Notes: a model not told the origin generated them from the sequence alone. Positions 38,891-49,856 are shown, counted from the first letter of the stretch. The stretch is 64,000 nucleotides of DNA from Symbiodinium natans (GCA_905221605.1 CAJNDS010002734.1:310001-374000), one strand, 5' to 3'. Translations and numbers: made by a program.

Positions 38891-39022
38891 TACTTCAAGA
38901 CACCATGTTCTGACATGTTGCAACGCGGACGGCGGTGTGAAGCTTCACCATCACCAGCCTCCTTTGCCTTGATGTCTAGCGTCCCCCTCAGCTGCGTCCT
39001 GACAACGTTGAACACTATAACA

Positions 39023-39290
39023 CTACGGCTCACTCTTCTTCTGGTTTTCAAGGTCGTTCTGAAGCCCGAAAGGTTGGGCATCTAGTCGCACCAAAGCCGC
39101 AGCTGAACTCTGCAGACTTTTTGGTTTCGGCGCGCATGTTTCTGTGCACAGACACACCGACAAAATCTCAGGGGGGGACCACTTTCCCAACTCCACGTTG
39201 GATCCGTACAGCCTGCATTCTGTGCATGTCCATTTCGCACTTTGACATACCAAGGATGCGTTGCAGAGATGCATTGGGAGGTTCACCGAA
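39023..39290 (-). CDS. Possible exon, Cys-rich
   Basis: Minus-strand frame includes SAKWTCTECRLYGSNVELGK and LQSSAAALVRLDAQPFGLQN. Family unknown; a plus-strand frame overlaps. Confidence 0.25.
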
Positions 39291-39784
39291 ATGCCCTATA
39301 CCCGAAGTCCTAAAGCCCAAGTCGGCACTAGTTTCGGCTGTTCCTGTTCTGCCCTTGGCAACTAGCTACTTCTGGGCGAATGGTGCGAATGGCAGGGACA
39401 CAACAGAGCACCTGAGCACACGTACAAGACCCCTGAAAGGTTGTTAAAGGCATTTGGCATAGGCTTCTCTAGTAGGCAGGCCATACAAACCTGGCATTGG
39501 ATCTACCAAAAAGTCTAAATGCCCCACCCCCCCCCCCAGGGCACGCCCCAGCCCTGTAAACCCTAAACCCTAAAGCAACTAAAATTGAACCACGCACCCC
39601 AGGAAACAACTTGGGAGTCCGTTGGGGTGCGCAAGCTTGGGCTGAGGGTTTACTCAATATCGGAATGATATGGATGATAGTACAAGCGCTAATTCGGATT
39701 CATGATAGTGGTAATGAGAAAAAAGATGAGCACAAGCAAACGACAACGATTTTAAAAGCAATGATGCCCCGATACTGATAAAAC

Positions 39785-39885
39785 AACAGTATGGATACAT
39801 ATATATATATATATGTACATTCATGTATACAAATACATACATACTTACTTACTTACATACGTACTTACATACATACATATCAGCA
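39785..39885. repeat. ATAC/TA simple repeat
   Basis: ATATATATATATGTACATTC then ACATACTTACTTACTTACAT units. Confidence 0.9.
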
Positions 39886-40369
39886 TGAGGGGCAAGCCGA
39901 CCGCAGCTATTCACCAAGACCTCACCTCTCCCTCCACCCCCGCCCTCCCTTGGGTACTTGCAAAACCCCCATGTACCCTAAACCCTAAACCCTAAGCCCC
40001 AAAAGGGCTGAGGATTCCTGAGGCGGCCGCTTCTCCCATCGCTTGGCCGTGCCCACCTTGAGTTCGGGCTTCTCTGTCTGTTTAGGGTTTAGGGTTTAGG
40101 GTTTAGGGTTTCGGGTTTCGGGTAACCTACTGGGATCTATCTGAGAGTTTCATGGGTTTCTTCGAATGCGACACCCTGCTTTTGAGAGGGAGACCAGAAC
40201 ACTGTTAAACTTAGAACTACCGAAGCAGATTTTTGGAATGTTTTGGAAAGCCGTTCGCAGTCGCATGTGAGACGCACTATACCCTACCAAGGCCTGTACA
40301 GAAGGTGCTGTGCACATGTATTTGCGTCTCTCCCACTCTTTACATCTGAACGAAACGACATGGGGGTTT

Positions 40370-40462
40370 CCGAAACTAGGGGTACCTTATTGGGGTCCTT
40401 GTTATACGGCGACCCTACCATTCGGGGATCCATATTGGGGGTCCCGAATTTTCGTAAACCCC
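40370..40462 (-). mobile_element. GGGGGTTTACG-family element, intact
   Basis: Terminal inverted repeats GGGGGTTTCCGAAACTAGGG and CCCGAATTTTCGTAAACCCCC; interior landmarks TTATTGGGGTCC and ATTCGGGGATCC. It adjoins the 3' side of the 40500-41951 gene. Confidence 0.8.
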
Positions 40463-40499
40463 CGATTTCCAACGCGTCGCTGCAAGGCCTTCGCGGCAT

Positions 40500-41951
40500 T
40501 CAGGCGGCCACAGGCATGGGCGAGCGAGCATGCGGCGGTACTGTCCGACAGCGGGCGCAACGGCCAGCAGGTGCTCCCAACATGCCACTCGCGTCGCCGG
40601 TGTCGAGGAACGTGTTGCGCACCACCAGCCCGTGATCTGCCAGCGACTCGATGCGCTGCGAGAGGGCCTCCCGGCAGAAGCGGGGTGCGGCTTCGAGAAG
40701 CCTTGGGGCTGATGTTCCGCCGTTGACACGGCGATAGGCCGCCATCTGAAGGCGGAAGATGTCCTGGAGATCAGCCTTGACGCGATGCCAGTCTGCCTGG
40801 GCCATGACGCACTGGTATGGCAGCAGCTGTTGCCCATCCAAGCTTTGGTAGACAATGGCTGGCTTACCAATTCTCTCCAAGAAGAGCTGGAGGTACCTAG
40901 TTCATGGTTGGGATAATATTAGTAATTTGAAATTATATTCCTTATTGGGTTTAAGTACCTTTAAAATGTAACATGTTACCCAACTATGACAAAGGTACTC
41001 TGACAGATGAAAGTCACAACTGCCTGCCATCGCCGGACGATACCGTTCCCATGCACCAAGCCCCCAGTCCCGACCCCGGTTGATGGTCGCCGGCTTCTCC
41101 TTTCCGCCCTTGCCGCCCTTCCCGCGCGCGGGGATCATGGGCCAGCCGCGCTTGAAGCTGGAGAGTGCCAAGACCACGTAGAAAGTTCGAGACATGTGCC
41201 TCTCTACTGCAGCACCGGGACGGTTGAGGCACCAGTTCACAGTGGACCTGAGAAGCTGCAGCGTTATCGGGAGATGTGGAGCTGCCAACTTCGGCAAAGA
41301 CAAGGTTGCGGCAAAGGCGAAGATCACGTACACTGAAAACTTGCCGTCTTGCTGAGGTCGGGAAACGGCAAGGCGCTCCTTTCTCTGGGAAGCCTCGCGC
41401 ATCGCCATGGCGCAGTCACCGACCTGTGGGAAATTCCGCCGCAGAGTTGCATGGCTGTCCCTCCAACAGCCAAAGTGCTGGTCTAAGCCAAACAGAACAT
41501 CCAGATACCGGGTGACCTTCCAGTTGGTAAAGGGGCTGACAGACCAGTGCATAGTACAGTCGGCGGGCGCCAGAACATGCAACGCCGCCCATGTCTCATC
41601 TAGCTCGGCCTTAGATGCCCGGACCTCTGGCCGCACCAATACATCAGCTGGATCATCGGGAGGGTCTTGGATCAACATGTCGCGAAGAACGAACTTTACA
41701 AGGCTGCCACCCCACGGGCAGCATCGGTGCAACATTGCGGATGAAGGGTCTTGCAACACGGCTTGCCAGCCGTCTTCTGAGAGCAGATTTGGTACAAGTT
41801 TGCACCACTCCTCCATGTTCTCAGGTCGTTCTGACATGGCCTGCAGACCCATCACGCCACAAGCGGGTTTTACACCTTCAGCAACAGAGCCAATTAAGCT
41901 GCGATGCGGCCCGGCATGCTTGGAACAATCCCGTACATTTGAAGGTGCCAT
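40500..41951 (-). CDS. Unknown protein, two exons split by an introner
   Basis: Exon 1 is 40999-41951, from ATG (MAPSNVRDCSKHAG); exon 2 is 40500-40896; together 1350 bases, an exact open frame of 449 residues plus TGA. The protein contains SPFTNWKVTRYLDVLFGLDQ, FAFAATLSLPKLAAPHLPIT (hydrophobic) and a basic KGGKGGK stretch. I do not recognise it. The intron 40897-40998 is a mobile element. The last 30 codons look less protein-like, and another frame (LAHACGRLNAAKALQRRVG) is open there, so the true C-terminus may differ through a further splice or a frameshift. Confidence 0.75.
40897..40994 (-). mobile_element. TCATAGTTGGG-family introner, copy 1
   Basis: Terminal inverted repeats CTTTGTCATAGTTGGG and CCCAACCATGAACTAG, 98 bp, flanked by GTAC on both sides. 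Spliced as an intron from the upstream GTAC (donor GT) to the element-terminal AG, it rejoins SEY and LQLFLERIGKPAI in frame. Copy 2 is at 62577-62677. Confidence 0.88.
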
Positions 41952-41959
41952 GCTCAAGA

Positions 41960-42240
41960 CAAGGCGCCGACCAAGATGTCAAACAGAAACAGAGGCACGC
42001 TCGACATGGAATGCCATGTGTTGCTGCGAAGTGCTGTCAAGAAACCCAGAATGACCACACGCCCTCGGGCTCCACATAGAAGGCATAGCCAGCCTCGACA
42101 CCACAATGTTTGCCAGTGTTCGCCTAGCTGTAAGTGCGGCACCTGTCGCAGACCTGGCAGCCGGCAACGCCACCGTTTCTCAGAACGACGTGCGCTCAGC
42201 AATCCCCCCAGACTGATGGCTTTGAGTCTGAGGAGGTGCC
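41960..42240 (-). other. Possible upstream coding or leader region
   Basis: Two minus-strand frames are open (one reads LANIVVSRLAMPSM). They may belong to the 5' end of the 40500-41951 gene; no spliced-leader remnant is seen. Confidence 0.25.
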
Positions 42241-42242
42241 GG

Positions 42243-42355
42243 GCTACTACCATTTGATTAAGAACCCCAAAAGAATAAAGACTAACAGTCCCTATATTAA
42301 CCTTATGATGAAGAATATGTTTCTGTTTTGGGTGGTTCTTAAGCCATTAGTAGAC
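42243..42355. mobile_element. CTTAAGAACCC-family element
   Basis: Left CTACCATTTGATTAAGAACC, right GGTTCTTAAGCCATTAGTAG, AT-rich interior with TATATTAACCTTATGATGAA. Flanks GCTA/ACTA. Confidence 0.75.
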
Positions 42356-42390
42356 TAGCGGTGAAACCGGAACGGCCCTGGTCGGACCGA

Positions 42391-42987
42391 CTAAGGGATC
42401 CATTGTGCCGCGAGAGGGGCCCCCCCCCAAGTCAGCGCGAGCAACTCTTGTGGGCACTTCGTGCCCCACAAGTGTGACAGAACTTGGTCCTCGTGGGTGG
42501 CTCTGCCCCTGGCCGCAGGGACCCGCACTCCTGATGAGTCATACAGAAAAAGGCAGAAAGGGTGGAATGGCTTAGGGTTTTTGGTTGTGTTGGCGAAGAC
42601 GTATAACACGGAAGTGAATGCGCCCCCCCTTTCTTCTTCTGCTGGGCATGCCCCACTCTCTTTCTCTCTCTCTCTCTCTCTCTCGCTCTCTCCCTCTGTT
42701 TCTTCTTCTTCTTCTTCTTCTTCTTCTTCTTCTTCTTCTTCTTCTTCTTCTTCTTCTTCTTCTTCTTCTGTGCACTTCAGGCCCTCCCCCCCCCTGGAGG
42801 AAGGGACCTGGCCGCAACGGCCAAGTGGTTCATTGCCTGTGAGAACCTGGTTTTCAAGTTCCTCTGTTTTCTTTTTCTTCTTCTTCTCCTTCTTCGCTTC
42901 CTCCTCGGCGAAGAGGCCCCCCCCCTTGCAGAAGGTCCAAGGCTGCGACGGTTTGCTGTCCCGTCCGGTCCGAGTAAAACGCGCCAC
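42391..42987 (-). CDS. Low-complexity Glu/Lys-rich frame
   Basis: Minus-strand frame with EEEAKKEKKKKKKTEELEN and a run of about 24 Glu encoded by a pure GAA tract (42700-42768), then an Arg-Glu run. It could be the acidic tail of the gene at 43470-45374 or a translated microsatellite. The same DNA reads as poly-Ser on the plus strand. Confidence 0.3.
   Translation of the reverse strand: MARFTRTGRDSKPSQPWTFCKGGGLFAEEEAKKEKKKKKKTEELENQVLTGNEPLGRCGQVPSSRGGEGLKCTEEEEEEEEEEEEEEEEEEEEEEETEGESEREREREKESGACPAEEERGGAFTSVLYVFANTTKNPKPFHPFCLFLYDSSGVRVPAARGRATHEDQVLSHLWGTKCPQELLALTWGGAPLAAQWIP
42655..42770. repeat. CT then TTC microsatellites
   Basis: About 15 CT units directly followed by about 23 TTC units. 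Confidence 0.97.
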
Positions 42988-43469
42988 CCATGTTCATGTT
43001 GGCAAGTTGGGTGCCGTTGTGTGTCCAGGACTTTGCCTGAAGAGGCCCCGAAGGGAAGCCTGTGAAAACTGGGGCCCTCGACTCATTGGTCATGTTTTGA
43101 CGGCCCCCTTGTTGACTGTTTCTGGGCTACGCATCACTAAGGCTCTCAGGCGAGGGTTCGGCTCCGAAGGTGTGGCCCCCCTTTGTTGACGGCCCCCCCA
43201 ATGAGGTGTTGCTTGTGCTACTTGCCGAGGCCCTCCCCACCGGCATCCTCCTCCTCTGCATCCTCTCCGTCGTCGTCGAGCGACGTGTCCCCTCACATGA
43301 CCGCCCAAAAGGAGTCGCCCCTCTCTCTCTCTCTGCCTGTCCCTCTCCCTCCATGGTGTGACCAGAGGCACCTTGCACCATGTCAAGTTCGCAGGTAAGG
43401 CTAGAAGCTTCAGAAATCCTTGATTCTTCAACCCCGTTTTTTTCTGGGCCATTCGATAATAAAGGAGCC

Positions 43470-45374
43470 CTTCGGGGGCTGAACTGCAAGGCAGGCTCAT
43501 GGCAGAACTTCGCCGCCGCCACAAAGCGAGTCCCACAGTCAGAGCAGAAGTTTGCAGCCTTGCTTTGGCCAGGTCCTGACAACGCAATGTGCCGGTAGGG
43601 GAGAAGGAAGATTTCCGCCTAGCAAAGCAGAGCACCAGTAGTGACACTGCAAGGGCTTGGGTCATCGTAACAGGTCGTAACTATGCAAAGTCCTGCGGAG
43701 CTGCGTGGCGTCTGAACTTTCGGCGGCGTGCCTCAATGCACTCTGGGCACTTTTTCGAAGGCCTGCACACTCCGACTCGACTTAATCGGAATCCCTTGGT
43801 CCAAACGGTCGCTTTCGACTCTCAGGATGTACCAGAACAGCCCTTCGGAGCAAGAAGCTGCCACAAAAGGGTGCCCCCAAGCTCGGCTCTTCAATCTCAC
43901 GTCCGCATCTGAAGGCTACGACCACGATTACCCTAAACTAAACCCTACACCCTAAACCCTTTGGCAGCAGCCTTGCGGTGTCCTCGACTGGAATGGGCTA
44001 GAGTTTAGGGTTTAGGGTTTAGGGCTTAGGGTTTAGGGTTTATCATCTGGCAAGTGACTGACCGCAGTGCAGGGCGCCATCGCGGCGGGAGGGGTGGCCA
44101 CGGTGCTTTGCGCCACGATTGGCGCAGTGGTCACGTTGCTCCAGACCCTCTGAACACAGGGAGGGTTTTGGGGTTTAGAGTTTTGGGGTTTAGGGTTTAC
44201 CTATGAGCCTACTACACAGTTTGTCACAAGGAACTAGGGAGGTGTAGTGGGAGTACAAGGCCCCAAATTTCCCCCAATGCTCAACCAGCATACAAAGCCT
44301 TGCTCAAGTTATCGCCCCCTCCCTTACACACTTGGCTCTTTTATGAAAATCATGGTCACCGTCACCGAAGAAGGCGGGGCACACGACGGGAGCTCGTGCT
44401 GGCTGGCCGGCATAGACACCAAGTGCTGGCGACACTGGCGTAGGCTCCTCCAGCCCACATGGGCGTCGAGGCATGATAGCGCAAGGACTTCACTTGGTTC
44501 AAACGGGGTGCTCTTCATGACATTGCATGTAGAGAGCATAAGAGGAACACGATATTTACTGTTCCGTCCAGTCCGGGTCCTGCTTGTAAATGCAAACCGG
44601 CGCCGCCGCCGGCACAAGCTTCGGTTGGAATTCGATCCTGCGACATGAATGCCAGAACGAATGAGCACGTGCAGTGGGCTACCCTCTTTCATATCTTCCA
44701 TGTACTGACTAGCACTTCGCACCCGTTTATCTGGCGCAAGTAAGGAACGGAGGCGGGCTTCAGATGACGTCAGCTAGAAACCCAGAGGGTCCATTTGTAC
44801 TACTACTATGGAATTAGGTCCCCCAAAACCCTATGTAGAAGGATTTTTGGGGTGCCTAATACTACAAACGGACCCTCTGGGAAAGATCCTAAACCCCTAA
44901 ACCCTAAACCCTAAACCCTAACCCTAAACCCTGAACCCTAAACCCTAAACAGATCTTGCCAGGAGGCGCTGCGGCAACTGCTGGAGGTGTGGGGGGCGGC
45001 GCCTGCACAGCACAAGACAGAGACAAGGGCATCAGTGCCATGCACTTCGGCGCACCTCCTCCCCACTTCTGCGGTTTTCTTAAGAAGGGTTTAAGGGGCT
45101 TTAGGGTTTAGGGTTTAGGGTTTAGGGACCCATAGAATCCCTACATTGCCCCTAAGAAGGGATAATATTCTTAAGAACCCATAGATTCCCTATATTACCC
45201 TTAAGAAGGGATGATATTTCTTAAGAACCCATAGAATCCCCCTATAGTATACCCTTAATAAGGAAGAATGTTTCTGACTTTTTTCGGGGTTCTTAAGAAA
45301 ATTGGCAGACTTCAGGGGGCTGAAACAGCTGGCCTTGTTTGGGCCCTTGCTGCTTGGGCGAAGCCTGGGCAGAC
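43470..45374 (-). CDS. Proline-rich protein with zinc-ribbon-like motif (candidate)
   Basis: Start exon about 45311-45374 (ATG; MSAQASPKQQGPKQGQLFQP). Then about 44948-45010 (APPPTPPAVAAAPPGKI, acceptor TGTGCTGTGCAG), about 44045-44150 (SNVTTAPIVAQSTVATPPAA) and about 43490-43580 (FCSDCGTRFVAAAKFCHE). The last resembles the CxxCG...AKFCxxC zinc ribbon but the fourth Cys is not seen, perhaps because the exon ends there. Introns hold CCCTAAA and TTTAGGG tracts. Joining these exons into one gene is inference. Confidence 0.45.
44790..44880. mobile_element. GGTCCCGTTTGTAGT-family element, copy 2
   Basis: Ends GGGTCCATTTGTACTACTAC and CTAATACTACAAACGGACCC; inner arms CCCCCAAAACCC and GGATTTTTGGGG. 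Confidence 0.75.
45070..45306. mobile_element. CTTAAGAACCC-family element with tandem interior
   Basis: TTCTTAAGAACCCATAGA with CCCTATATTACCCTTAAGAA occurs two to three times in tandem before the right end GGGTTCTTAAGAAAATTGGC. An insertion-into-itself or internal expansion; a TTTAGGG tract lies in its left part. Confidence 0.65.
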
Positions 45375-45579
45375 ATGTTTACGCGGCGCGACTGCAAAAG
45401 CTGGGGGGTCCTCTATACGCCTTCCCAGTTTAGGGTTTAGGGTTTAGGGTTTAGGGCCCCATCTGAACGACCCCCTACCGGAAACAAGGCCACATAACCA
45501 GCCTGTCTCGAGCAGAGGGGCAGTTAGGGATAAGCAGCGGAGGATCCCTGTCAAACATTCTTGCCCCATGGAAGTCACA

Positions 45580-45900
45580 GAACACCCCTAAACCCTAAAC
45601 CCTAAACCCTGAACCCCTAAACCCTAAACCCTAAACCCTAAACCCTAAACCCTGCAGCTATGGGCTCGGCTTTGCGGAGGCTGCCCGGCGCATGGGCGAT
45701 ATTGCCCGCTGCGGCTGCGGCGACAGCGCCCGCAACTCCTGCAGGGTGTGGAGTCGAAACAAGTCTCTCCTCGATGACTCACGCCGATGCTTAAACCCTA
45801 AACCCTGAACCCTAAACCCTAAACCCTAAACCCTGAACCCTAAACCCTAAACCCTGAACCCTGAACCCTAAACCCTAAACCCTAAAGCCCTTCACATTCT
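45580..45900 (-). CDS. Exon between telomeric tracts
   Basis: About 45666-45790: minus-strand frame HRRESSRRDLFRLHTLQELR then ISPMRRAASAKPSP and TAG. CCCTAAA arrays lie directly on both sides (45583-45655 and 45793-45885). Family unknown. Confidence 0.4.
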
Positions 45901-45939
45901 ACTCCCATGACTGGACCCCCCCCCCCCCGCCCCAAGTTC

Positions 45940-46010
45940 GGGAGCCAACTATTCCTTCCGGAGCAGCCTCCGAGATAATCTCACGGGCTTCCTTTTCTTC
46001 AACGTGTAAC
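45940..46010 (-). CDS. Small exon of unknown protein
   Basis: Minus-strand frame HVEEKEAREIISEAAPEGIV then GSRTW. Possibly the same gene as 45666-45790. Confidence 0.35.
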
Positions 46011-46421
46011 GGACCAACCCTAAACCCTAAACCCTAAACCCTTTTTGAACCTTAACCCCTGACCCCAAACCCGAAAGGCCATAAACCTGAAGCCCGCTCC
46101 TGGGAGGCACCAGGGCCATCTGATGTGTAAGCATGCTGATTCTGGCTTCCCACGTGCCCTGCCGTAGAAGAAGGACAGTTGCAGAAGGCTTAGGGTTTGG
46201 GGGTTTAGGGCATTCCTGTCTGTCAAAGTCTCTTATGGACACATCAAATGGATATAGGGCGTCTAGAAGCTTCTACGACTCTTAATAGGGTGAAGCCCCT
46301 AAACCCTACACCCGAAACTCCAGCAGCTCCCCCAAACTTAACTGAGTGCCTAAACCCTAAACCCTAAACCCTAAACCCTAAACCCTAAACCCTAAACCCT
46401 AAAAACCCTAATTAAAATCAT

Positions 46422-47240
46422 CTAGAACAAATCTTCAAACCGCTGAGAGATGGCAGCATCCGCGTCATCCACATTCAACTGAGCGGGGTGCCGTAGATCT
46501 TGCCTCAAAGGGCTGCGGCTGACGCTACAGCTGTATGCAAAGTGAAAAATCGCTGTGGGGGGGGGGGGTTGAACTTGCCTACAACTCTGTCAGCTCTTGC
46601 ATGACTAGACTATGGTAGAGAGGGCTTAGGACTAGAGGAGGCGAGTAGCTTCTCTAAACCCTAACTAACCCTAAACCCTAAAAACCCTAAACCCTAAACC
46701 CTAAACCCTAAACCCTAAACCCTAAACCTTGTTTGAGGCGCCGCCAAAGCCTATATCCTAAACCCTCCTGCGGCCCACTGGTGCCTCCAGTGCCCCATAG
46801 TGGTTTAGGGTTTAGGGTTCAGGGGGTTTTAGGTTAGGGTTCAGGGTTTAGGGTTTAGGGTTTAGGGTTTAGGTTTAGGTTTAGGGTTTAGGGTTTAGGG
46901 TTTAGGGTTTAGGGAATTCTCGGCCGAGATTCCCGGCACGATGGTGTTGCTGAGGCTGGCCTTCGTCAGTCCAGTACCCGCCGGCTTCGCGGGAGACTCC
47001 TCTTGCGATGTGTTGAACTGTTTGCTTCGGCTTGGGATCTTTAACCCTGAACCCTGACCCTGAACCCTGAACCCTAAACCCTAAACCCTAAACCCTAAAC
47101 CCTAAACCCTCCCACATGGAGCCTTACACTGTTGGCTCCTCTGTGCAACTCTTCGCATGGATCGCAAGCGCGGCTGACGTAAACGTCCGGCCACACCATG
47201 GGCATTTCTCCAAGACCTCGTAAGATGCGGACGAGTTCAT
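46422..47240 (-). CDS. C2HC-type zinc-finger protein
   Basis: Exon about 47130-47240 reads YEVLEKCPWCGRTFTSAALA then IHAKSC: a C-x2-C-x12-H-x4-C finger with the CPxCGRxF signature of the ZC2HC1/ZNF474-type zinc finger. Then about 46918-47035 (SQEESPAKPAGTGLTKASLS), about 46765-46795 (GALEAPVGRRR, donor GTTTAG) and a last exon ending at TAG 46422-46424 (LNVDDADAAISQRFEDLF). The tail is Ser/Pro-rich and probably disordered. Introns are mostly telomeric repeat in both orientations. Further fingers may lie upstream. Exon joining is inference; the finger itself is clear. Confidence 0.65.
46640..46915. repeat. CCCTAAA then TTTAGGG arrays inside the zinc-finger gene
   Basis: About ten CCCTAAA units (46655-46730) and about fifteen TTTAGGG units (46802-46912) flank a 70-bp segment holding a presumed small exon. 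Confidence 0.93.
47040..47110. repeat. CCCTGAA to CCCTAAA array
   Basis: A block of CCCTGAA-type units changes to CCCTAAA units partway along. Confidence 0.93.
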
Positions 47241-47584
47241 GTGGGGGGTAGGTTTTTGGGGGGGGGGTCCCTCTGTGAGGGATTCTACCTAAAAACCCTA
47301 AACCCTAAACCCTAAACCCTAAACCCTAGGTACCCCCCCCCCCCCCTATTTTTGGGTAATAGCCATGTCGAGGTCTCAGGCCACGTCGTGGCATGGATGT
47401 AGTAGCAGATACCGCCCAGGGCCGGCCCGCCCCTTCTACTACCTTGGAGCCCTAAACCCTAACCCTAAACCCTAAACCCTAAACCCTAAACCCTAAACCC
47501 CCCCATGATTTGCAAGAAGCCTCCTGGTCGTAGTTGTTGTGCATCTCCTCCAGGGTTCAGAAATAGCAGGGGGGTTGTGACGGC

Positions 47585-47900
47585 CTGGGGGGGGGGGGGG
47601 GTTAGGGCTTATAGGGCTTATAGGGCTTATAGGGCTTATAGAGTTTATAGGGTTTATAGGGTTTATAGGATTTATAGGGTTTATAGGGTTTATATGTGCC
47701 CCTGAACCTTGAACCGTAAACCCAGCACGACCACAGGGGGGAGAGGGGAAACCGTAAACCTGCTATTACCACAAACCTTGAACCCGAATAAAACTCTAAA
47801 CCCGGGGGGGGGGGGGGGGGGGTGCACCTATGCTGGCCCACATGGGTTTACAGGCTTTGCAGGGTGTATAGGGTTTAGGGTTTAGGGGCAACAGCTCGTA
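47585..47900. repeat. Large degenerate G-rich repeat, copy 2
   Basis: Poly-G, then eleven GGGCTTATA/GGGTTTATA nonamers, then CCGTAAACCCAGCACGACCA and AAACCTTGAACCCGAATAAA, poly-G, TGGCCCACATGGGTTTACAG. Same components as 15110-15850 with a different arrangement. Confidence 0.75.
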
Positions 47901-48225
47901 CCCCGCGCCCGGGCATTCCTCGTTGAACGTTGCCCGGTCCTTCAGGTGTCGGAGAAGCAAAACAAAGCCCTGCGCCCCCAGAAAACATCTCTAAGAGGCA
48001 AAGCCGTGAAACATATCAAACATATTGTGCATACGATACATATCTGCATTACGGATACATATTATAGACTATTTATACATATTATGCACTATTTATACAT
48101 ATTATGCATATTATACACTATTATACATATGGAGAACGCCTGGTTGCTCAACGACGTCCCTGCCAGCATCGCCGCCAAACGCTCCGGTCGCCGGGGAAGT
48201 GGCCTCAGAGGACTCTAAGTTTCGC
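47885..48225 (-). CDS. Two exons of an unknown protein
   Basis: About 48125-48220 (SEATSPATGAFGGDAGRDVV) and 47885-47980 (AQGFVLLLRHLKDRATFNEE then CPGAGYELLP). Same strand as the zinc-finger gene downstream, so they could be its 5' exons. Between them is an AT-rich (CATATTATGCATA) stretch. Confidence 0.4.
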
Positions 48226-48579
48226 TTCAAGGGACTACAGGGGGACCCTTCTTAGGGGCCTTAAGGGGTTCTTTAGGGGTATTTAGGGGCTACTTAGGTA
48301 TATAGGTGCTATATAAGGTATACATAGGGGTTCTACCTGAGGTAGCAGTTGACTACGCTAAGCGTGAATGTGGTACCGGTAGTCAGGCTTACAATGGAAC
48401 AAGCTCGAGTCCACAAGTGCACACTCTACGTGAGCCCATGCACCCTAAACCCCAAACCCTAACCCAAACCTAAACCTAAACCCTCCAAGCAAACTCTGCT
48501 GAGATTGGAGCTTCTGCTCAGAAAGCGGCTTTTTCTCCTCCTCGGCTTAGGCATGCAGATGCTCTCACTGTCCGTTAGC

Positions 48580-48657
48580 AGGGAATGAGGGAACTAGGGC
48601 CTTATATATACCCTTTAAGGGATTACATAGGGTACCTCCTTCCCCCATTCCCTACCA
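48580..48657. mobile_element. TAGGGAATGAGGG-family element, copy 2
   Basis: Ends AGGGAATGAGGGAACTAGGG and TCCCCCATTCCCTACC; interior TACCCTTTAAGGGATTACAT. Confidence 0.75.
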
Positions 48658-48704
48658 ACCAACAGTAAGTACTTGGGGCTGCTGGTGGCAGCACCGACGG
48701 GCGA

Positions 48705-48785
48705 GCCCCTAAACCCTAAACCCTAAACCCTAAAACCTAAACCCTAACCCTAAACCCTAAACCTAAAACCCGAAACCCTAAACCA
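48705..48785. repeat. CCCTAAA array with variants
   Basis: About ten units with CCTAAAACC and CCCGAAA variants. Confidence 0.93.
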
Positions 48786-48789
48786 TGCT

Positions 48790-49110
48790 ACAAGTCATCT
48801 GTGCAGAAAGCGGCCTGGGCCAACCATTTCTTTTCACCTGAGCATGAGGCGGGCTTGGCACTTCTCATGGGATTCCTCACGGGAGGATCGGAAAAGGGGG
48901 GCCCTAAGATGATTGAGGCCTGAGAATCGCTCGGATGCTGCGATGGATCGCAACAAGGGAAACTGCGACTGCACAGCAAAGGGCAACAAGGCTCCGGCAT
49001 TGTGGCACATGTATCGGCAAAGATCGGGATCCAAACTCCCGTCCACACAGGTAGCCTGAATGCTCAAGCTGCTCAAGCTAGCACAGGCCCAGGCCAGGAT
49101 GAATCCGCAT
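48790..49110 (-). CDS. Possible Cys-containing exon
   Basis: Minus-strand frame includes CVDGSLDPDLCRYMCHNAGA and LLPFAVQSQFPLLRSIAASE. Two frames are open. Family unknown. An element (49125-49215) lies directly upstream. Confidence 0.35.
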
Positions 49111-49124
49111 GGTGAGTTTCTTGA

Positions 49125-49215
49125 GAAGATGGTCCCTTTTTGGGGTACCCTAAATATTCGGGGTCGCCTGAGAATACCCCAAGAGGGAACCATAATGTAG
49201 ACAACCCCCCCCCCA
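49125..49215. mobile_element. GGTCCCTTTTTGGGG-family element, copy 2
   Basis: Inverted arms GGTCCCTTTTTGGGGTACCC and TACCCCAAGAGGGAACC, followed by ATAATGTAGACAACCCCC. Confidence 0.7.
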
Positions 49216-49297
49216 CATGCGACTGATTTGAGGTGAGCCACACATCAGCATCTGCGGCCGCCCGCCCGACATGGCTAGTCAGAAGATGTGCGAGACA

Positions 49298-49365
49298 CCC
49301 TAAACCCTAAACCCTAAACCCTAAACCCTAAACCCTAAACCCTAAACCCTAAACCCTAAACCCTT
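49298..49365. repeat. CCCTAAA array, nine units
   Basis: Pure array between unassigned sequences. Confidence 0.95.
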
Positions 49366-49737
49366 CACCATAAAAGCATGGGTCAAGATGCACCTGTGAC
49401 AGTGCCTAGGTAGTGTGCATGTCACCATGTCACATTTTGATACATTTTGCCCAACAAAACCCGACCTCAAAGGGCAGCAGCAGGCCAATCGCAAGGCAAG
49501 CCAAGTCTGCCGCTGCCACCAAAAGTTGCTACACTTTGACTGCCTTCCGCTGAGAGGCCAATCACCATGTTATTAATAACTACAAGAATGAATCATAAAA
49601 AAAGAAAGTAGTGGGATTTCAACTGAAAACACAGTAGATTCCTGAACATTCTTAATAGTATTGGTGGGCCCCCTGACCTTTTTGCCAGCCGCCAGGTCGC
49701 GGGAGGCCAAGAGGCACCTTGGCGCTTCACGACTCGT

Positions 49738-49856
49738 GGGTGTGGGGGGGGTTGGGGGGGGGGGGGGATTGTGGGGGGGGGGTGGGGGAGGGGGGGGGGT
49801 TGGGGTTGGGTTGGGGGCAGAAGTTGGGGGGGGGGGGGGGGGGGGGGGGGGGGCAT
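49738..49856. repeat. Poly-G/GT-rich tract
   Basis: Nearly continuous G with isolated T and A. Poly-Gly and poly-Pro frames here are artefacts. Confidence 0.95.

Noticed and set aside
41944..41966. GCCATGCTCAAG on the plus strand as a leader remnant
   Set aside because: Needs a four-base deletion and lies antisense over the start codon of the 40500-41951 gene.
42461..43189. Plus-strand frame of 242 codons with a long poly-Ser run
   Set aside because: It is the complement of a GAA microsatellite and neighbouring minus-strand coding. Poly-Ser arises from the TTC tract.
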